NCBI GenBank assembly: GCA_004194705.1 | Contig: SADC01000542.1 | Coordinates: 21,989 to 85,988 of the forward strand | Reading direction: 5' to 3' | DNA length: 64,000 nt | DNA from: Ditylenchus dipsaci | Lineage: Eukaryota > Nematoda > Chromadorea > Rhabditida > Anguinidae | In this document: positions 46,506 through 57,785 of the stretch, piece by piece | Layout of the letters: each line of letters begins with the position of its first letter | Position numbering within the stretch: the first letter of the stretch is position 1 | The notes under the pieces: generated by a model | Database searches by the model: none | Told to the model about the DNA's origin: nothing | Seen by the model: only the letters and a program-made list of their open reading frames with translations | Translations under genes and position numbers: made by a program

Positions 46506-47397
46506 ATCTACTTCAGGAGTCCATAGTCGCTTTAGGCGTCCAAGATGAGTTTAGGCGTCCAACGCGAAAATCGAGCGTCCACAGGACTCGAACAAAAAAT
46601 TTTAGGCGTTTAAAAATAAATTAGGCGTCCAATGTATTTTATAGACAAATTTCATATTCAACAAATTAAAGCATTATGAAAATTTTCATAGGATAAATTT
46701 TTAAAAAATATAAGTAACACTTGAACAAATTTGTAAATGCTATTTTTCTTTAACATAATTTAAGGATCAAATGGGTACATTTCACGAATTGCTTCTAGCA
46801 TATTTATTAAGCGTTACGTTCGTTTTTTTGCATTCTTTTCTAAGAAAACTACTCTAAGAAAATACACTGAACAATAGTTTTATTTGTTCGATAATTCAAA
46901 GTTCAATGAGTTTTGTGAATATAACCTCATACGTTTTAAAAGATAGAATTTCAACACAGATTTTGTTGACTGGGGTCTACCGCGTAAAAAAACTCTGGTA
47001 TGCATGCTTTTTACATGCATCCAGAGTCGCTTTCGAGAGATTTGTGTCTAAGGTGTGGGGGTGTGCGCATCTCAACTCCAAGCCCCCAAGCCCCCTGCGC
47101 CGACGAAGGGGGCGCAGGGGGCTTGAGAATTTGAGATGCGCACACCCACATACCTTAGACATGATTCCGAGAAATGCTCTCGATCATAAAATGCATATAT
47201 GTTCTTTTTGCAATGTCCAGTGACCAAAACGTGGTATAATACTTGTGTACTGTTTCTTTTAAAACGTTTCTTTTAATTGTTATGATGACTGACATTCATA
47301 TGAATAAAATGGTTTTTTTACTTGGACGCCTAAATTTTTTTTGGACGTTTAATTTTTATTCTTGGACGCCTCATTTTTTTGGACGCCTAAAGTAGAT
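46506..47397. mobile_element. GGCGTCCAA foldback element, unit 3, right end shortened
   Basis: This is the unit 3 copy of 24679-25584. The last inverted motif block is lost: AAGCGACTATGGACGCCTAA is missing before AGTAGAT. One left motif is changed to GGCGTTTAAA. The nested hairpin is at 47046-47160. Confidence 0.7.
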
Positions 47398-49990
47398 TAG
47401 ATTAAAGCCAAGATATGGCTAAAATCTGAATATATTGAAATAAAAATTGTAAATAAAATTTCATTTTCTTGATTACGCGTTTCAGCACTTGACCGCACAC
47501 AATATTCTGAACACGAATTTGGACTATTTTGAATAGACAAAGTTGAACTAAACTTTTATGTAAAATGGGTATCGTTCTTGGATTGACAGCTTGGCATGGA
47601 TTATTTTTACATCGGTCAGGCTGCTAATAAGGTATTATTTTTATGGCCTGTTGGATTTTTTTTATAGACAAATTTGGACTACAGTATAATGAGAAAAAGA
47701 ACATGTATATTTTTTACAAACTTTTATTTTTATTGTATAATTTTTATATTTCTATAAATGCCGAGGCTATGTCGAAAATAAACATTCCGGCTTTTCTGGC
47801 TTCAAATGGCTTCTTTTTCTCTTTCTCACATAGAGGTTAGATACGGAAAGACCGTCTAAAAGAGCATCCTTGTCCAAACTTTGTCATTGAAAGGAAATTC
47901 CAAGATCAGTTAGTACTTAAGAAGTACATTAACAAAGGTGAAAGATGACTGAGACCAGACAGTGATCAGAGTAGATAATTAAACTTTTACCTTTTGTACA
48001 ACGAGATATTCCAGTAAGTTTTATGCTGAATTCTTAACTTCGACCCACATCTAGGATTTGAATAATTTTAATATATGTTTCACACAATTAACAAAAAAGC
48101 GAAAAATTGTTTTTTTTTTCTGTAAAATCTTACCAGCAAATTAAGTCATGTACTCTGCCTCTTCATCTATTAAATGATCGAATGAATAAAAGTTTTATCA
48201 AAGTCGGACCTCGATAAACCGGCACCTCGATAAACCGGAACACTTGATAAACGGCACCCTATCGACACTTGATCTTGCCAGGTACTCGACACTTTAAAGA
48301 AAACGACACCCCGAAAAACCGGAAAATTCGCAATTCGATTTCGAGATTTCTGGGTGCTCAACCAAAATCTGAAAAATGGAATCGTAGAGCTCGTGGGAGT
48401 TAAGAAAAAGTATCAAACAGCTTTGCAGAATATTGCTTCTACACTGAGATCCAGACCCTCAAAGTCGAGGAGGAGTCGCTTATTATAGGAAATACGGTAA
48501 CTTACTTTTCTAACATTTTCGATTCTCTCCTGACATACTCTTTACTCTTTTAAAAAAACGAAATACTGAAATACTTTAACTATACTTGATCTTATATGAA
48601 TGCGGTGATGAGGTGAAGAAGAATAAAAGTGATGAGATTGTTAGGGGAGGGCTTCGCCCCCTCTCCTATCAATCTCATCATCACTTTTCCCTTCGGACGA
48701 CACGTTTCGTGTCATTTACTCTACAATTTCTCATGAGTAGCACGACTCATAAGTACCCCTAGCTTAGTGCAGACTTCGCACACAACTGATTTAACGAACT
48801 CTTTCTCAGGTTTTATTTTCCTAAACTTCTTAATACAAGTTTTATGTATCTAGCAAAAGCATGGTGTATAACATACGTCGTCAAATTAGTTTGCAGGATT
48901 CATGATAAAAAAAAGTTGAGTTTATTTTAAAACCAGTCATCAGCAGGGGTGCGTGGTGGCGGTGGTAATGGCTCAGGTAATGGCACCCAGGTAGTGGTGC
49001 CTAGGTGATGGTATCCAGATAAAGGGACCCAGGTGGTATTACTCAGGTAGTGTTGCCTAGGTGGTGGTTCTCAGGTAAGGGTACCCAGATAGTGATGCAA
49101 GGATAGAGATACCAGGTAGTGGTACGAAGGTAGTTAGGACTTACATAATGCTCTGCTGCCACCACCTCTTAAAGGGAATCTCCAGCTTTTCTAGTTGATC
49201 TCATATCAAGAAAGCCAACGCAAGTACTAACTGATCTTAGAAATTCCTCTCAATGACAAAGTTCAGATAAAGAAGCAATTTGAAGCCAGAAAAGCCGGAA
49301 TGTTTTTTTTCGACAAAGCCTCGGCATTTATGAAAAATTTTCATTCAAGTTTTTGAATAATAGCTTTTCACCCAAAGAATAGGCTAATAATATATTTTTA
49401 AAAGTGTATTTGTAGTCACTAAGCAATCTATGTATGTGATTTCTCGTAAAAAAAAAAAATTGAAAAATCACGAAAGTTGAACAGGATCGCGAAATTTTTT
49501 AACAAAAATCTTGATCCCAAAAATCCCGACTAAGCACCACTATTCTATTGACAAAAATAGCAAGTCAAATTTCAAATTTCTTTGATTTGCTGCTCGAAGA
49601 TATAGCCGTAGTTTTTAATAAAAGTAACAAATTAGATATATGTTAGCAATCAAACGACTGCAATAAAATACGTGTGTCAAGGAAATTTTTATTCGAAAAT
49701 TAAACTATAATTATAAAAATTTCGTATAATGCCTTTTAACCATGACTATCATCTCTGACAGCCAACATTACCAAAATTTTTAGCACAAAAAGCGATGAGA
49801 TAAAGTATCTCTATATAGTGTTTGGGTAAGGGGGGGGAGCGGGGGGGGGGGGGGGGGGTTGTGTTGCGCTAAATGACAAAATTTTGTTTCAAAATTCATA
49901 TTTTTCGACGCTTTCTTTTTTTAACGATAGCCGAAACGCTGAAATTTTTTACCAAAATGAAGAGCGAGCCGATTGGCCGACAGAATTTTG

Positions 49991-50235
49991 AGATTTTTTT
50001 ATTTTAATTTGAAATTTGTAGATTTTAGGGAAAATATCCATACCAATTTGGTCACAAGAAAATTTTTGCTTCAAAATCCATGTTTTTCGACGCTCTAAAA
50101 CGCTGAAATTTTTACCAAAACTGAGAGCGAGCGATTTGGCCGACAGGATTTTGAGATAAAGGCATTTGAAATTTGTCCAAATTTAAAATTTGTCTTGGCG
50201 GGAAATTGAAGATTTGTTAAATTTTAAATTATTCG
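49991..50235. repeat. Diverged partial duplicate of the array right edge
   Basis: 50050-50200 repeats the order CAAGAAAATTTTTGCTTCAA, TTTTTCGACGCT, AACGCTGAAATTTTTACCAA, GAGCGAGC and CCGACAGGATTTTGAGAT that is also seen at 49875-49995. An older ~170-bp tandem duplication therefore existed before the array formed. Confidence 0.6.
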
Positions 50236-50395
50236 TCTTGATAGACAAGGGTAGGCGAGAATATGCGAGGTTAAGCGAGGATAGGCGAGGGTAGGATAGG
50301 CGAAGGCAGGCGAGGGTATGCGAGTTAGGCGAAGATAGGCAAGGATAGGCGAGGAAAGGCGAGGAAAGGCGAGGGTGGGCGAGGAAGAGTAGCTT
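50236..50395. repeat. 10-bp minisatellite GGCGAGGATA
   Basis: About 14 copies of TAGGCGAGGA-type words run from 50249 to 50390, with some spacing changes. Confidence 0.75.
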
Positions 50396-50656
50396 GATCA
50401 ACAGGTAGGGTGAATGATCTACCCTAACCATTAACGCACTCGAAAGATTAATACACCCAAACTACTAATGTAGATGAACCACTAATGTTCCCGAACAGCA
50501 GAGGCGCCGATAGGCGCCTGCAGACCCTAGTAAAATTAATATCAAATTTGACAACAATATATACCCAGAAAAAAATAAAAAAAACCAACAAATAAAACGA
50601 GTTGAGAAATCTTCACCTTTTGTTATAAGACCAAAATATTTCAATAAATTTTTAAG
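50396..50656. other. Non-coding stretch, no feature seen
   Basis: No repeat partner or coding frame with a known motif was found. Confidence 0.4.
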
Positions 50657-51086
50657 TAACCGTATTTTCTGTATTAAACTGGCCGGCCTGTTTAATTTGC
50701 ACCCCTCGAAAATTGAAAGATTCTTAGTGCTCAACCAGAATTTGAATAGTGGAATTTGTAGAGCTCACATGACTTAAAAGACCATAGCAGCTACCGACAA
50801 CGAGAATTTCAAATGTTTGAATTCGCGCGGGACAGTTCTCTTTTGTCTCGCACTGTACTCTTGACTTGCTTTGAATGACTCAAAAGAGTACAATGAAAGA
50901 CGAAAAAGAACTGTTCCGCTCGAATTCAAACATTTGAAATTCTCGTTTTCGGCGACGGCTATGGTCCTTTAAGAAAACGCAATAAACAGGTTTGCAAAAC
51001 ATTTTGTCTGCGCTGAAATATGGGTCTTCAAAGTCGAGGGGCCCGTTTTTAAGAGAGGGTACGTTTAATAGAGAAAATACGGAATA
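50657..51086. mobile_element. ACCGTAT-family MITE with nested TTAA element
   Basis: The left end is AACCGTATTTTCTGTATTAA and the right end is TTAATAGAGAAAATACGG. The interior AGTGCTCAACCAGAATTTGA, GTAGAGCTCACATGACTTAA is the family block. It is split at 50778-50968 by another element and resumes with GAAAACGCAATAAACAGGTT. The paralog at 26500-26677 is uninterrupted (GAGTTAAGAAAAAGTATC), showing the pre-insertion state. Confidence 0.7.
50778..50968. mobile_element. TTAA-target MITE, 191 bp
   Basis: TTAA lies at both flanks (50774-50777 and 50969-50972). The ends are AAGACCATAGC and GCTATGGTCCT, and the arms TTTGAATTCGCGCGGGAC and GTTCCGCTCGAATTCAAA pair. It shares GAATTCGCGCGGGAC with the element at 62927-63288. 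TTAA duplication is the hallmark of piggyBac-type transposition; no transposase is present. Confidence 0.65.
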
Positions 51087-51088
51087 TA

Positions 51089-51522
51089 CAGTCAAGCCTC
51101 TAATAACGGCCCCCCCCTAAAAGTTCGTTCCCACCTTGGGTCCGACACTTTTTTTAGCTCGATTTTCAAAGCTTTTTTCAAAATTCTGTTTTGACAGTCT
51201 GGTCGCAAATATCGCAAGGATTCCGATTTTGCCGATCGTTTTTCAATATTTGAATAATTTTACTATTAAAAAATACAAAACCTCTATATAACGGCCCTCT
51301 AAAAAAAATTAGAGGGCCGTTATATAGAGGTTTTGTATTTTTTAATAGTAAAATTATTCAAATATTGAAAAACGATCGGCAAAATCGGAATCCTTGCGAT
51401 ATTTGCGACCAGACTGTCAAAACAGAATTTTGAAAAAAGCTTTGAAAATCGAGCTAAAAAAGTGTCGGACCAAGGTGGAACGAACTTTTAGGGGGGGGGG
51501 CCGTTATATAGAGGTTTGACTG
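51089..51522. mobile_element. pogo-like palindromic MITE, 434 bp
   Basis: The ends are CAGTCAAGCCTCTAATAACG and CGTTATATAGAGGTTTGACTG. They are flanked by TA on each side (51087-51088, 51523-51524). The two ~210-bp arms (51089-51300 and 51312-51522) are almost perfect inverted repeats. The terminal motif recurs at the centre (ACCTCTATATAACGGCCCTC facing its complement). The CAGT...CCTC end with TA duplication is typical of pogo/Tigger MITEs. It has no ORF. Confidence 0.85.
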
Positions 51523-53690
51523 TACCTATTTTTAAATGCAACCCTTCTTTGCCGAGAACAGTTCTATTGTAAATTGTCTGTCTATAATCTCACTCCGAAA
51601 AACCTCATGTAATTATAAATTATATTTTTTAGTTTTTTATATCCTCTTGAAATCTTTTTGAGTGCTGTCAATTGACAGCTTTTAATGAAATTTTCTAGAT
51701 GTTTTTTACATACACGTTTTTTTATTTGCAATCAACATTTATTTTTTATTGGATATTGTGTACAGTGTACTCCTGGAATATTACAGTAGCGCTTGTTCAT
51801 ATATAATTTTAGTAATAGGTTTTTGTTGATTTTCAAAAATAATTTCATAGAATGAAAGAGAACATGCCTTTTACATGAGAATACTTCTGTATAATTTTTT
51901 TGCTAAATGATTTTTTTACGTTTACTTTACTTGAATTTTTCAGATAAAAATCGGCAATTTTTCTAGTAGTTAATGAATTAAAAGAATTAAGACTTATGAG
52001 AATTTAGCTACATTACTTTACTTGGCTACCGATTTCACTGACTTTTATCCTAAGATTGACTCGATGAAATGTGCTTATTGGTATGTAACATTATAAACAC
52101 TTCATTTATTGTATATTAGTTTCAAGATTGACCTTGAAATTTTCTGATTTTCGGTCGATATTTTTATTTCAAAGTCTTTTTCTGACATTTTTTGATTCAT
52201 GTCTTCAAACATTTTTCTCATTTTTGAAAGAAAGAATTATTTTAAATATTTGCCGACGAAAATTTACTCTTTCTTCATACGGTATGAGCCTTTTGGACCC
52301 AAATAACTCGAAGTAATACGAAAAATACCCAATACTTTAAGAAATCTGTATAAGCTTGTTATTTATTTAAAAAAAATGATTTACTTATGTCAATATTTTT
52401 ACATTAAGAAAAACCAATTTCATACAAGGCAAAGCTAAACACATCATGAAAAGGTTTTCAAACAATGAAAACCTTTTCATAAAACACTTTAAGTAAAGTT
52501 TAGACAAGGGTTACAGGATGCTACTATCTCTATTGAAAAAATTGACAATGATTTTATTTTTGCGTATTAGAGTATGTTTTAATTGATTCTGATAGTATAT
52601 TAAGTATTAAGCGTTTTAAACTCGAGATTAATTATTTTTTTTATTACTTATTCAAAAAACTTATTTATCAAAGCATGTTTTATCATAGCATGCTTAGTCT
52701 ATTGTATCTTCTTAAAAATAAGTGCTGCGATCATCAACCTTTGTGAATTTATTTTATACGTTTTTACATAAATGTTTTTTTACTTGCAGATTTTTTTATT
52801 TTTATTCTTTTATTTTTTTTTTTTTCATTTGCGTTTAATGATAAGCTAGAGCCTGGAGACAAAAACCATTTGTTTTTTAATGAGTCCTTGTGAAAATTTT
52901 GTCATTCCAGGGTATTACATTTATATTTGGAAGTTGGTTCTATGTTATTTGTGTTTCATGGACCTTAAAATCCTTATAGGAATCGTTATTCCAGTCGGGA
53001 ATTCGCTTGTTAAAACTAAAATTCGCTTTTAAGATTTTATGAAATATAAAGCTTGCTGTTAACTTCCAAACAGACTTTTAAACAGAAAAAATTATTTGTA
53101 AATGATTTATTTGTTTCTATTGATAAGATCTGTCAATCAAGTTCAATCAGTACGATCAAATGTGGTCACTGACGGGGCTGCAACTTCAATTATTTTAAGG
53201 ATGGTGTGATAATTCGCCTAACTTTGCCGATTTTTTTTGCCCAAGGGAAAAAAGTAACATCCTTTTAAAAGGGGAGACTTATGGGTATCCCGGGTGCCTA
53301 ACTTGCCCTTTTTAAAAAGCTTTGCCTTTTTTCGACGGCTTGCCTTTTTTATGAGCTCGGAAAAAGAAAATAAATTGCGGACCTGGTCACCGAAAAATTA
53401 AGATTCTGCCTTGGTCACTCCTGGGCTTTCGAAAAAATCTTTATAAAGTGTCCGGTACGGTATCACCTTTGTTTAAATATGAAGTTGCACGTAAAAACAT
53501 TTTATGTGCACATTTATCTCTCATGTTTATACTTTTTCGAAAGTCCTTCAGGTGGCGAAAAACCTTTGGATTTTTTCAAAACGTTCGAAAATGTTATCTC
53601 TCGCCTTTCTTCGAAGGAATTCGGATGCTGGATCGATTGCTCTGATAAAAGGGACGTAGACAGGATAGTATAACGATCTTTTTGGCAGGA
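51523..53690. other. AT-rich 2.2 kb without a gene
   Basis: 52018-52345 is a diverged paralog of 16240-16560 (CTTTACTTGGCTACCGATTT, TTTTCGGTCGAT, TATAAGCTTGTTA), without the pogo-like frame. A small palindrome AAAAGGTTTTCAAACAATGA lies near 52448. Frames at 53448-53673 have no recognised domain. The rest is unexplained AT-rich DNA. Confidence 0.4.
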
Positions 53691-54052
53691 CTTCCTTTTA
53701 CGGAGTCCTCCCAAAAGTGTGTTTTGACCACTTATTCGAGCTTTTCAGGTCGTAATTAGTCGAAAAAACATGTTTTCAGGATTGGGAAAGACATCTGCAA
53801 AAAAAAATTTTGGTCAAAAAATTAAAAATTTTTGACCAAAATTAAAGCCTAAGCCTAAGCAAGAGAGAAAAAAGTGTTTGACCGAAGCATGAAAAATGAA
53901 ATTTTTGGTAAAAAAGTCGATTTTTGATCAAAATTTTTTTTCTCGAAAAATGTCTTTCCCAATCCTGAAAACATGTTTTTTCGACTAATTACGACCTGAA
54001 AAGCTTGAATAAGTGGTCAAAACACACTTTTGGAGGACTCCGTAAAAGGAAG
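53691..54052. mobile_element. Foldback element with ~104-bp arms
   Basis: CTTCCTTTTACGGAGTCCTC (53691) faces GAGGACTCCGTAAAAGGAAG (ending 54052). GGTCGTAATTAGTCGAAAAA faces TTTTTCGACTAATTACGACC, and GATTGGGAAAGACAT faces ATGTCTTTCCCAATC. The ~155-bp loop is A/T-rich. Both outer ends lack a clear target duplication. Confidence 0.75.
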
Positions 54053-54288
54053 TTTAGCCATCTTTTTCGCAACATTGTCGGCAAAAACAAGTTCAGGATA
54101 CTGTCAAATCGACACTGCTTCCAGGCGAGGATTCTTATACAAACAAATCTATTGAGAGCGTTAGCTAAAAGAGCAATATAGCACAGCACCCCATAGCACT
54201 GGTCATCACATTTATCACACTTTGTCGCTTCACGGAATCACCATCATTAACAGTTGCCTCCAATCTTGCAGAGAACATTCGAGAATAT

Positions 54289-54474
54289 TCACAGCCTCTT
54301 TGACTGCGCTATTTCACAAGTTCTATTCTCAATAAAGTTTCGCTTGAGACAGCCTTTCTGCTTTTCATCGCTTGTCAGCTGTGAATTGACGCTTTTCTGT
54401 AAGTTGTTCAAGCTCCGCGAGAAAGTTTCTTCACCTGCTGAGCACATTGCTTTCGAGTTGGCACCATTCTGAGC
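54289..54474 (-). CDS. Possible isolated exon, unrecognised
   Basis: On the minus strand a frame of 62 codons opens directly after TTGTAG, a good splice acceptor. It reads AQNGANSKAMCSAGEETFSR and later SDEKQKGCLKRNF before TGA. Composition is hydrophilic and unlike the surrounding AT-rich DNA. No family is recognised and no neighbouring exon could be joined to it. It could be a fragment of a lost gene or chance. Confidence 0.2.
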   Translation of the reverse strand, partial: AQNGANSKAMCSAGEETFSRSLNNLQKSVNSQLTSDEKQKGCLKRNFIENRTCEIAQSKRL

Positions 54475-55285
54475 CTACAAATAACGCGAAGCTTCATTTC
54501 GAATGAGGTTTGCGAGTTGCGAGCGGACCATATTTTGAAGTCAAAATCACGAGTTTTCTACAAAATTTAGAATTTAGAAACTAGAAGCCATTTCGAGCTT
54601 AAAACATTTTTTTCTAGTCAAATTCGAAAAGTTCTTAAATTTTCCGCAAAATTCGAAAAAAAAGCTGAAAGAAACAAGAAAGCCATGCTAGTCCGTAAAA
54701 AATATTGATGACTTCATGCTCCGCAAAAAAATCTCTGAGACACGTTTTAGAAATATTTTTAACTGGGGTCTTGAAATTGGCCGTCTTTAAAGTGTCAACT
54801 AACCAGAAAACCGAACTGTAAAATGAAAATTTGAAATGAAAAAATTGTAGAGGAGTTGAAACACTATGAGTAACGTTTAAAATTACCTAGATTTTTTTTT
54901 ATTAATTTGGAGAATCGGTGGTATTTTTTTGACTAATTCTGTATACAATGATTGCTAAAATATCGCTGACTTAAAAAACAGCTTCAAAATTCACAAGCTT
55001 GGCATTCAACCTTGGCACTTTTTTGGAAAATGTTTTTAGAAAAAAAATGTTTAGATTATTAGCTTATTTATTTAACTTCTAACTTTTGCAAGTTTGTCCC
55101 TTTCAGATGACCCTAAAATCGTGATTCAGAGTCCTTAAATGTGCATAGAAAATCACTTGAGTTTATTTATTTATTTATTTTCATTATTTACATTGTTTAT
55201 TCAAAAAAGTAACAAGTTTGTTTTGTTTTATCTCATCTCTTTATGAAAGCGATACACAAAAATTAACAGTGTAGCTGATGCCTAT
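54475..55285. other. AT-rich stretch without a gene
   Basis: No repeat or coding pattern was noticed. Confidence 0.4.
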
Positions 55286-55977
55286 GACCATACTTGTGCG
55301 CCCGAAAAAATCGGCGCCTGGCGCACTACCGGGCGCCGGTCTCTTCAAAAAGTGGCGACAAGCGTCGGAATTCGGCGCCGCGCCAAAAGTTGCCGGCGCC
55401 TTTTTTGTAAAAAATTGGCGCCGGCAGCATGGCAGAAAAGATGGCACCTAGGAGAAAAATAAATGATAATAGGCGCCGGACGCCGATTAAACTGAAAATA
55501 TCAGTACAAAACACAGTTTCAAAACATCTAACAAAGGATTTCTTTATAGTAAGGAAAGATATAAACCGACTGAAAAAGAGGCGCCGGGATCAAGAATCAA
55601 ACAAAAACGACATAACGTGGCGAATATGATTGCTATCCATCTAAAAACAATAAATCATATGAGCTGAGCAAAAAAAATAAACGAAATACTGAAAAACATT
55701 GCAAAATAAACACAGAACTTTTTAAAACTGTACAAAATTTTCAACAGAGCGACCAAGGCAACGCGGTGCGAACTTTTGTGACAACCTAATATCAGTACAA
55801 GACACATTTTCAAAACAACTAAAAAAAGAATTTTTTTATAATATGAAAAGATATAAAACCCACTGAAAAAGAGGCGCCGGGTGCCGGCGCCCGACTACGC
55901 AATTTCAAAAAAAGCGCAAACACCGGCATCAGCGCCGCACCAACGCCGGGCGCCAGCCGGCGCACGTCCATGTATGC
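55286..55977. mobile_element. GC-rich GGCGCC repeat element
   Basis: It begins GTGCGCCCG and ends CCGGCGCACG. Both ends are crowded with GGCGCC and GCGCCGG palindromes (55305-55430 and 55870-55965), in sharp contrast with the AT-rich flanks. A ~100-bp block ending GACTGAAAAAGAGGCGCCGG near 55588 recurs, ending near 55881, as a direct repeat. The flanks CCATACTT and CCATGTAT match only 6/8, so the target duplication is uncertain. Confidence 0.55.
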
Positions 55978-56639
55978 AAATGAAAACTGCATTCTTTATA
56001 AAAAATTTAATAATGTTTTTTATTTATAAAAATTTTAATTAATTTATGCATTACCATATTACTTATGAATCAAATCTTTTATTTTTAATAATAATTAAAC
56101 AAAATAAAAACAAATAAGTATAAGTTAAAAAATATAATTTTATTTTTATAAATAAAATTTAAAATATCTATTTTTTAAGTAGTTAAGTAATCTTAGAAAT
56201 AACTTCAATTAATACGCATGATATTATTTGCACTTTCATTATTTTGTGGCCTTCTTATTTGTTATTAACTGGCGAAACAATACCTTAGTGTACGATATAC
56301 AGCCACACTGGGCTATCTCACTTATTCAGAAATGCTTGTCAAAAGTAAAAAAAATAAAATACCAGCGTTCTCTATAATTATTCAAGTCGAAAGAGACAAA
56401 AAATAAGTTTTTGAGCCTAAATATTTGTGGCTCTGTTTGTCATGTTTGTTAGATTAATCTATTATTCTTCAGCCTTGTTTTTCTTGCTTGTTTGGTTTAT
56501 TAACTTTATCTTACACGCAACTAACAGCAAATTTCAAACAGGGTATGGTTAGAGTAACATGGTAGAAAGTATTATGTTTTCATATTATGTTTAAAGCATT
56601 ATGTAAGTATTAAGTATAATGTTATCTAATTGATGAATT
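55978..56639. other. AT-rich stretch without a gene
   Basis: It holds long A/T runs. 56545-56640 (GGTTAGAG, AACATGGTAGAAAGTA, GCATTATGTAAGTATTAAGT) is related to 14155-14260. Confidence 0.4.
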
Positions 56640-57135
56640 TAAATTTCACTTGAAAGCAAAAGAGCTAGTATAATTCCATCAGCTTTTTCTTCTGGGCAAT
56701 CAATCTAATAAAACACACTTGAATTCTGTCTTCAAGGTCTTCCAACTTGGGTTATCCAAGACTTCTCTCAATCTATCAACTATTTTGTTTCAGTAATCCA
56801 TAAAGAGGTGATTCTCATTCCATAACATACAAAAAAGTTTCAGTAATGAGGGCTAGAAAGCCGAAATTCAAAGCCGAATTCTTAGTTGTGTTGAATTGCT
56901 GCAGGCAGGTAGAAGTTCAACTGAGAAAATTCCCTTAACATAGTACACGTACAAAAAAAAATTAGCTAAAACTTCACCTTCTTTAAAAATAGCACTTAAA
57001 AAAAGCACATCAGCTAAGAAATCGCCATGAGCTGCTCAATCCAGCTTCGAACCCTTGAAACTAGATTAAAAAAGTATCAGTGAATTTCTCATTTGTCATG
57101 AGTCAGTTATGTTCCAATTTTTATCATGGCACTTT
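56640..57135. repeat. Dispersed repeat A, third old copy
   Basis: GAGCTAGTATAATTCC, TTTTGTTTCAGTAATCCAT and ATTGCTGCAGGCAGGTAGAA match the copies at 1595-2560 and 19725-20128. It has neither the MITE of the first copy nor hAT element 1 of the second. Confidence 0.65.
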
Positions 57136-57143
57136 GTTATTTT

Positions 57144-57777
57144 TAGGGTTGTCAAACGTTCGAAATTTTCGAACGTTTTGATTCGATGAACGTTCGAAGT
57201 TCGAAATTTTCGAACGTTCGGTTCGATTCAAAGTTCGAGTTCGAAAATTTTCGAATGTTCGGTTCGATTCGAAGTTCGAGTTCGATAATTTTCGAACGTT
57301 CGATTCGAAATTTTCGAACGTTTGATTCGAAGTCTAAATCATACATTTTTCACATGTTCGATTTATAAAGTTCTGATTATTTCAATTCAAGCTTCGAATC
57401 TGACATTTATTCCATGCTAGTTTTATGATTCTGTAAATGTTCTTGATGCTTTTAGTTTAACAGTTATGCCAAGCGACATTTGCGCAACTTTGTAAAAACA
57501 GGGCGACAAGGCAGTTTGCAAGTGTGGTGCTGAATATTCGCTTGGAAAAGTGGAGCCACAACAAATCTATCTTCTCATCTACAATCTGCAAAACATAACG
57601 AAGCTATGGTAAAATTCTGGCGGTTCGAATTCGAGTTTGAAATTTTCGAATCAAAAGTTCGGTTCGAAGTTCGGGTTCGAAAATTTTCGAAGGAACGTTC
57701 GTTCAAAGTCGAACGTTCGAAAAAATCTCGAACATTTGACTCGAAGTTCGAAATCGACGTTCGATTCGACAACCCTA
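57144..57777 (+). mobile_element. hAT-family element 2, 634 bp, CGAACGTTCG arrays
   Basis: The ends are TAGGGTTGTC and GACAACCCTA. They are flanked by the exact 8-bp duplication GTTATTTT (57136-57143 and 57778-57785). Both subterminal regions are built of CGAACGTTCG palindromes and TTCGAAATTTTCGAA words. The middle has a BED finger relic (about 57505-57606). There is no DDE domain. The end sequence and duplication length match hAT elements 1 and 3 in this window. Confidence 0.85.
57505..57606 (+). pseudogene. BED zinc finger relic inside hAT element 2
   Basis: A broken frame gives a Cys pair (VCKCGAEYSLGK). One base further the frame is ATTNLSSHLQSAKHN, the helix and paired His of a BED finger. 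A small indel separates the two halves. This is the DNA-binding part expected at the N-terminus of a hAT transposase. Confidence 0.6.
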
Positions 57778-57785
57778 GTTATTTT

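Larger units (their letters stand above)
40477..49990. repeat. Array unit 3, 9,514 bp, internally deleted
   Basis: It starts TTCTTGATTAGATTGAG after the same junction as unit 2. It is collinear with units 1 and 2 except for the loss of the part equivalent to 19226-21963, at 43807. It ends at CAGAATTTTG (49990), where sequence not duplicated in the array begins. Short patches at about 45800-46000 and 46670-46860 are unlike both other units. Confidence 0.9.

Noticed and set aside
57152..57368. Open frames on both strands in hAT element 2
   Set aside because: These are caused by the TTCGAA/CGAACGTTCG array, not by coding sequence.
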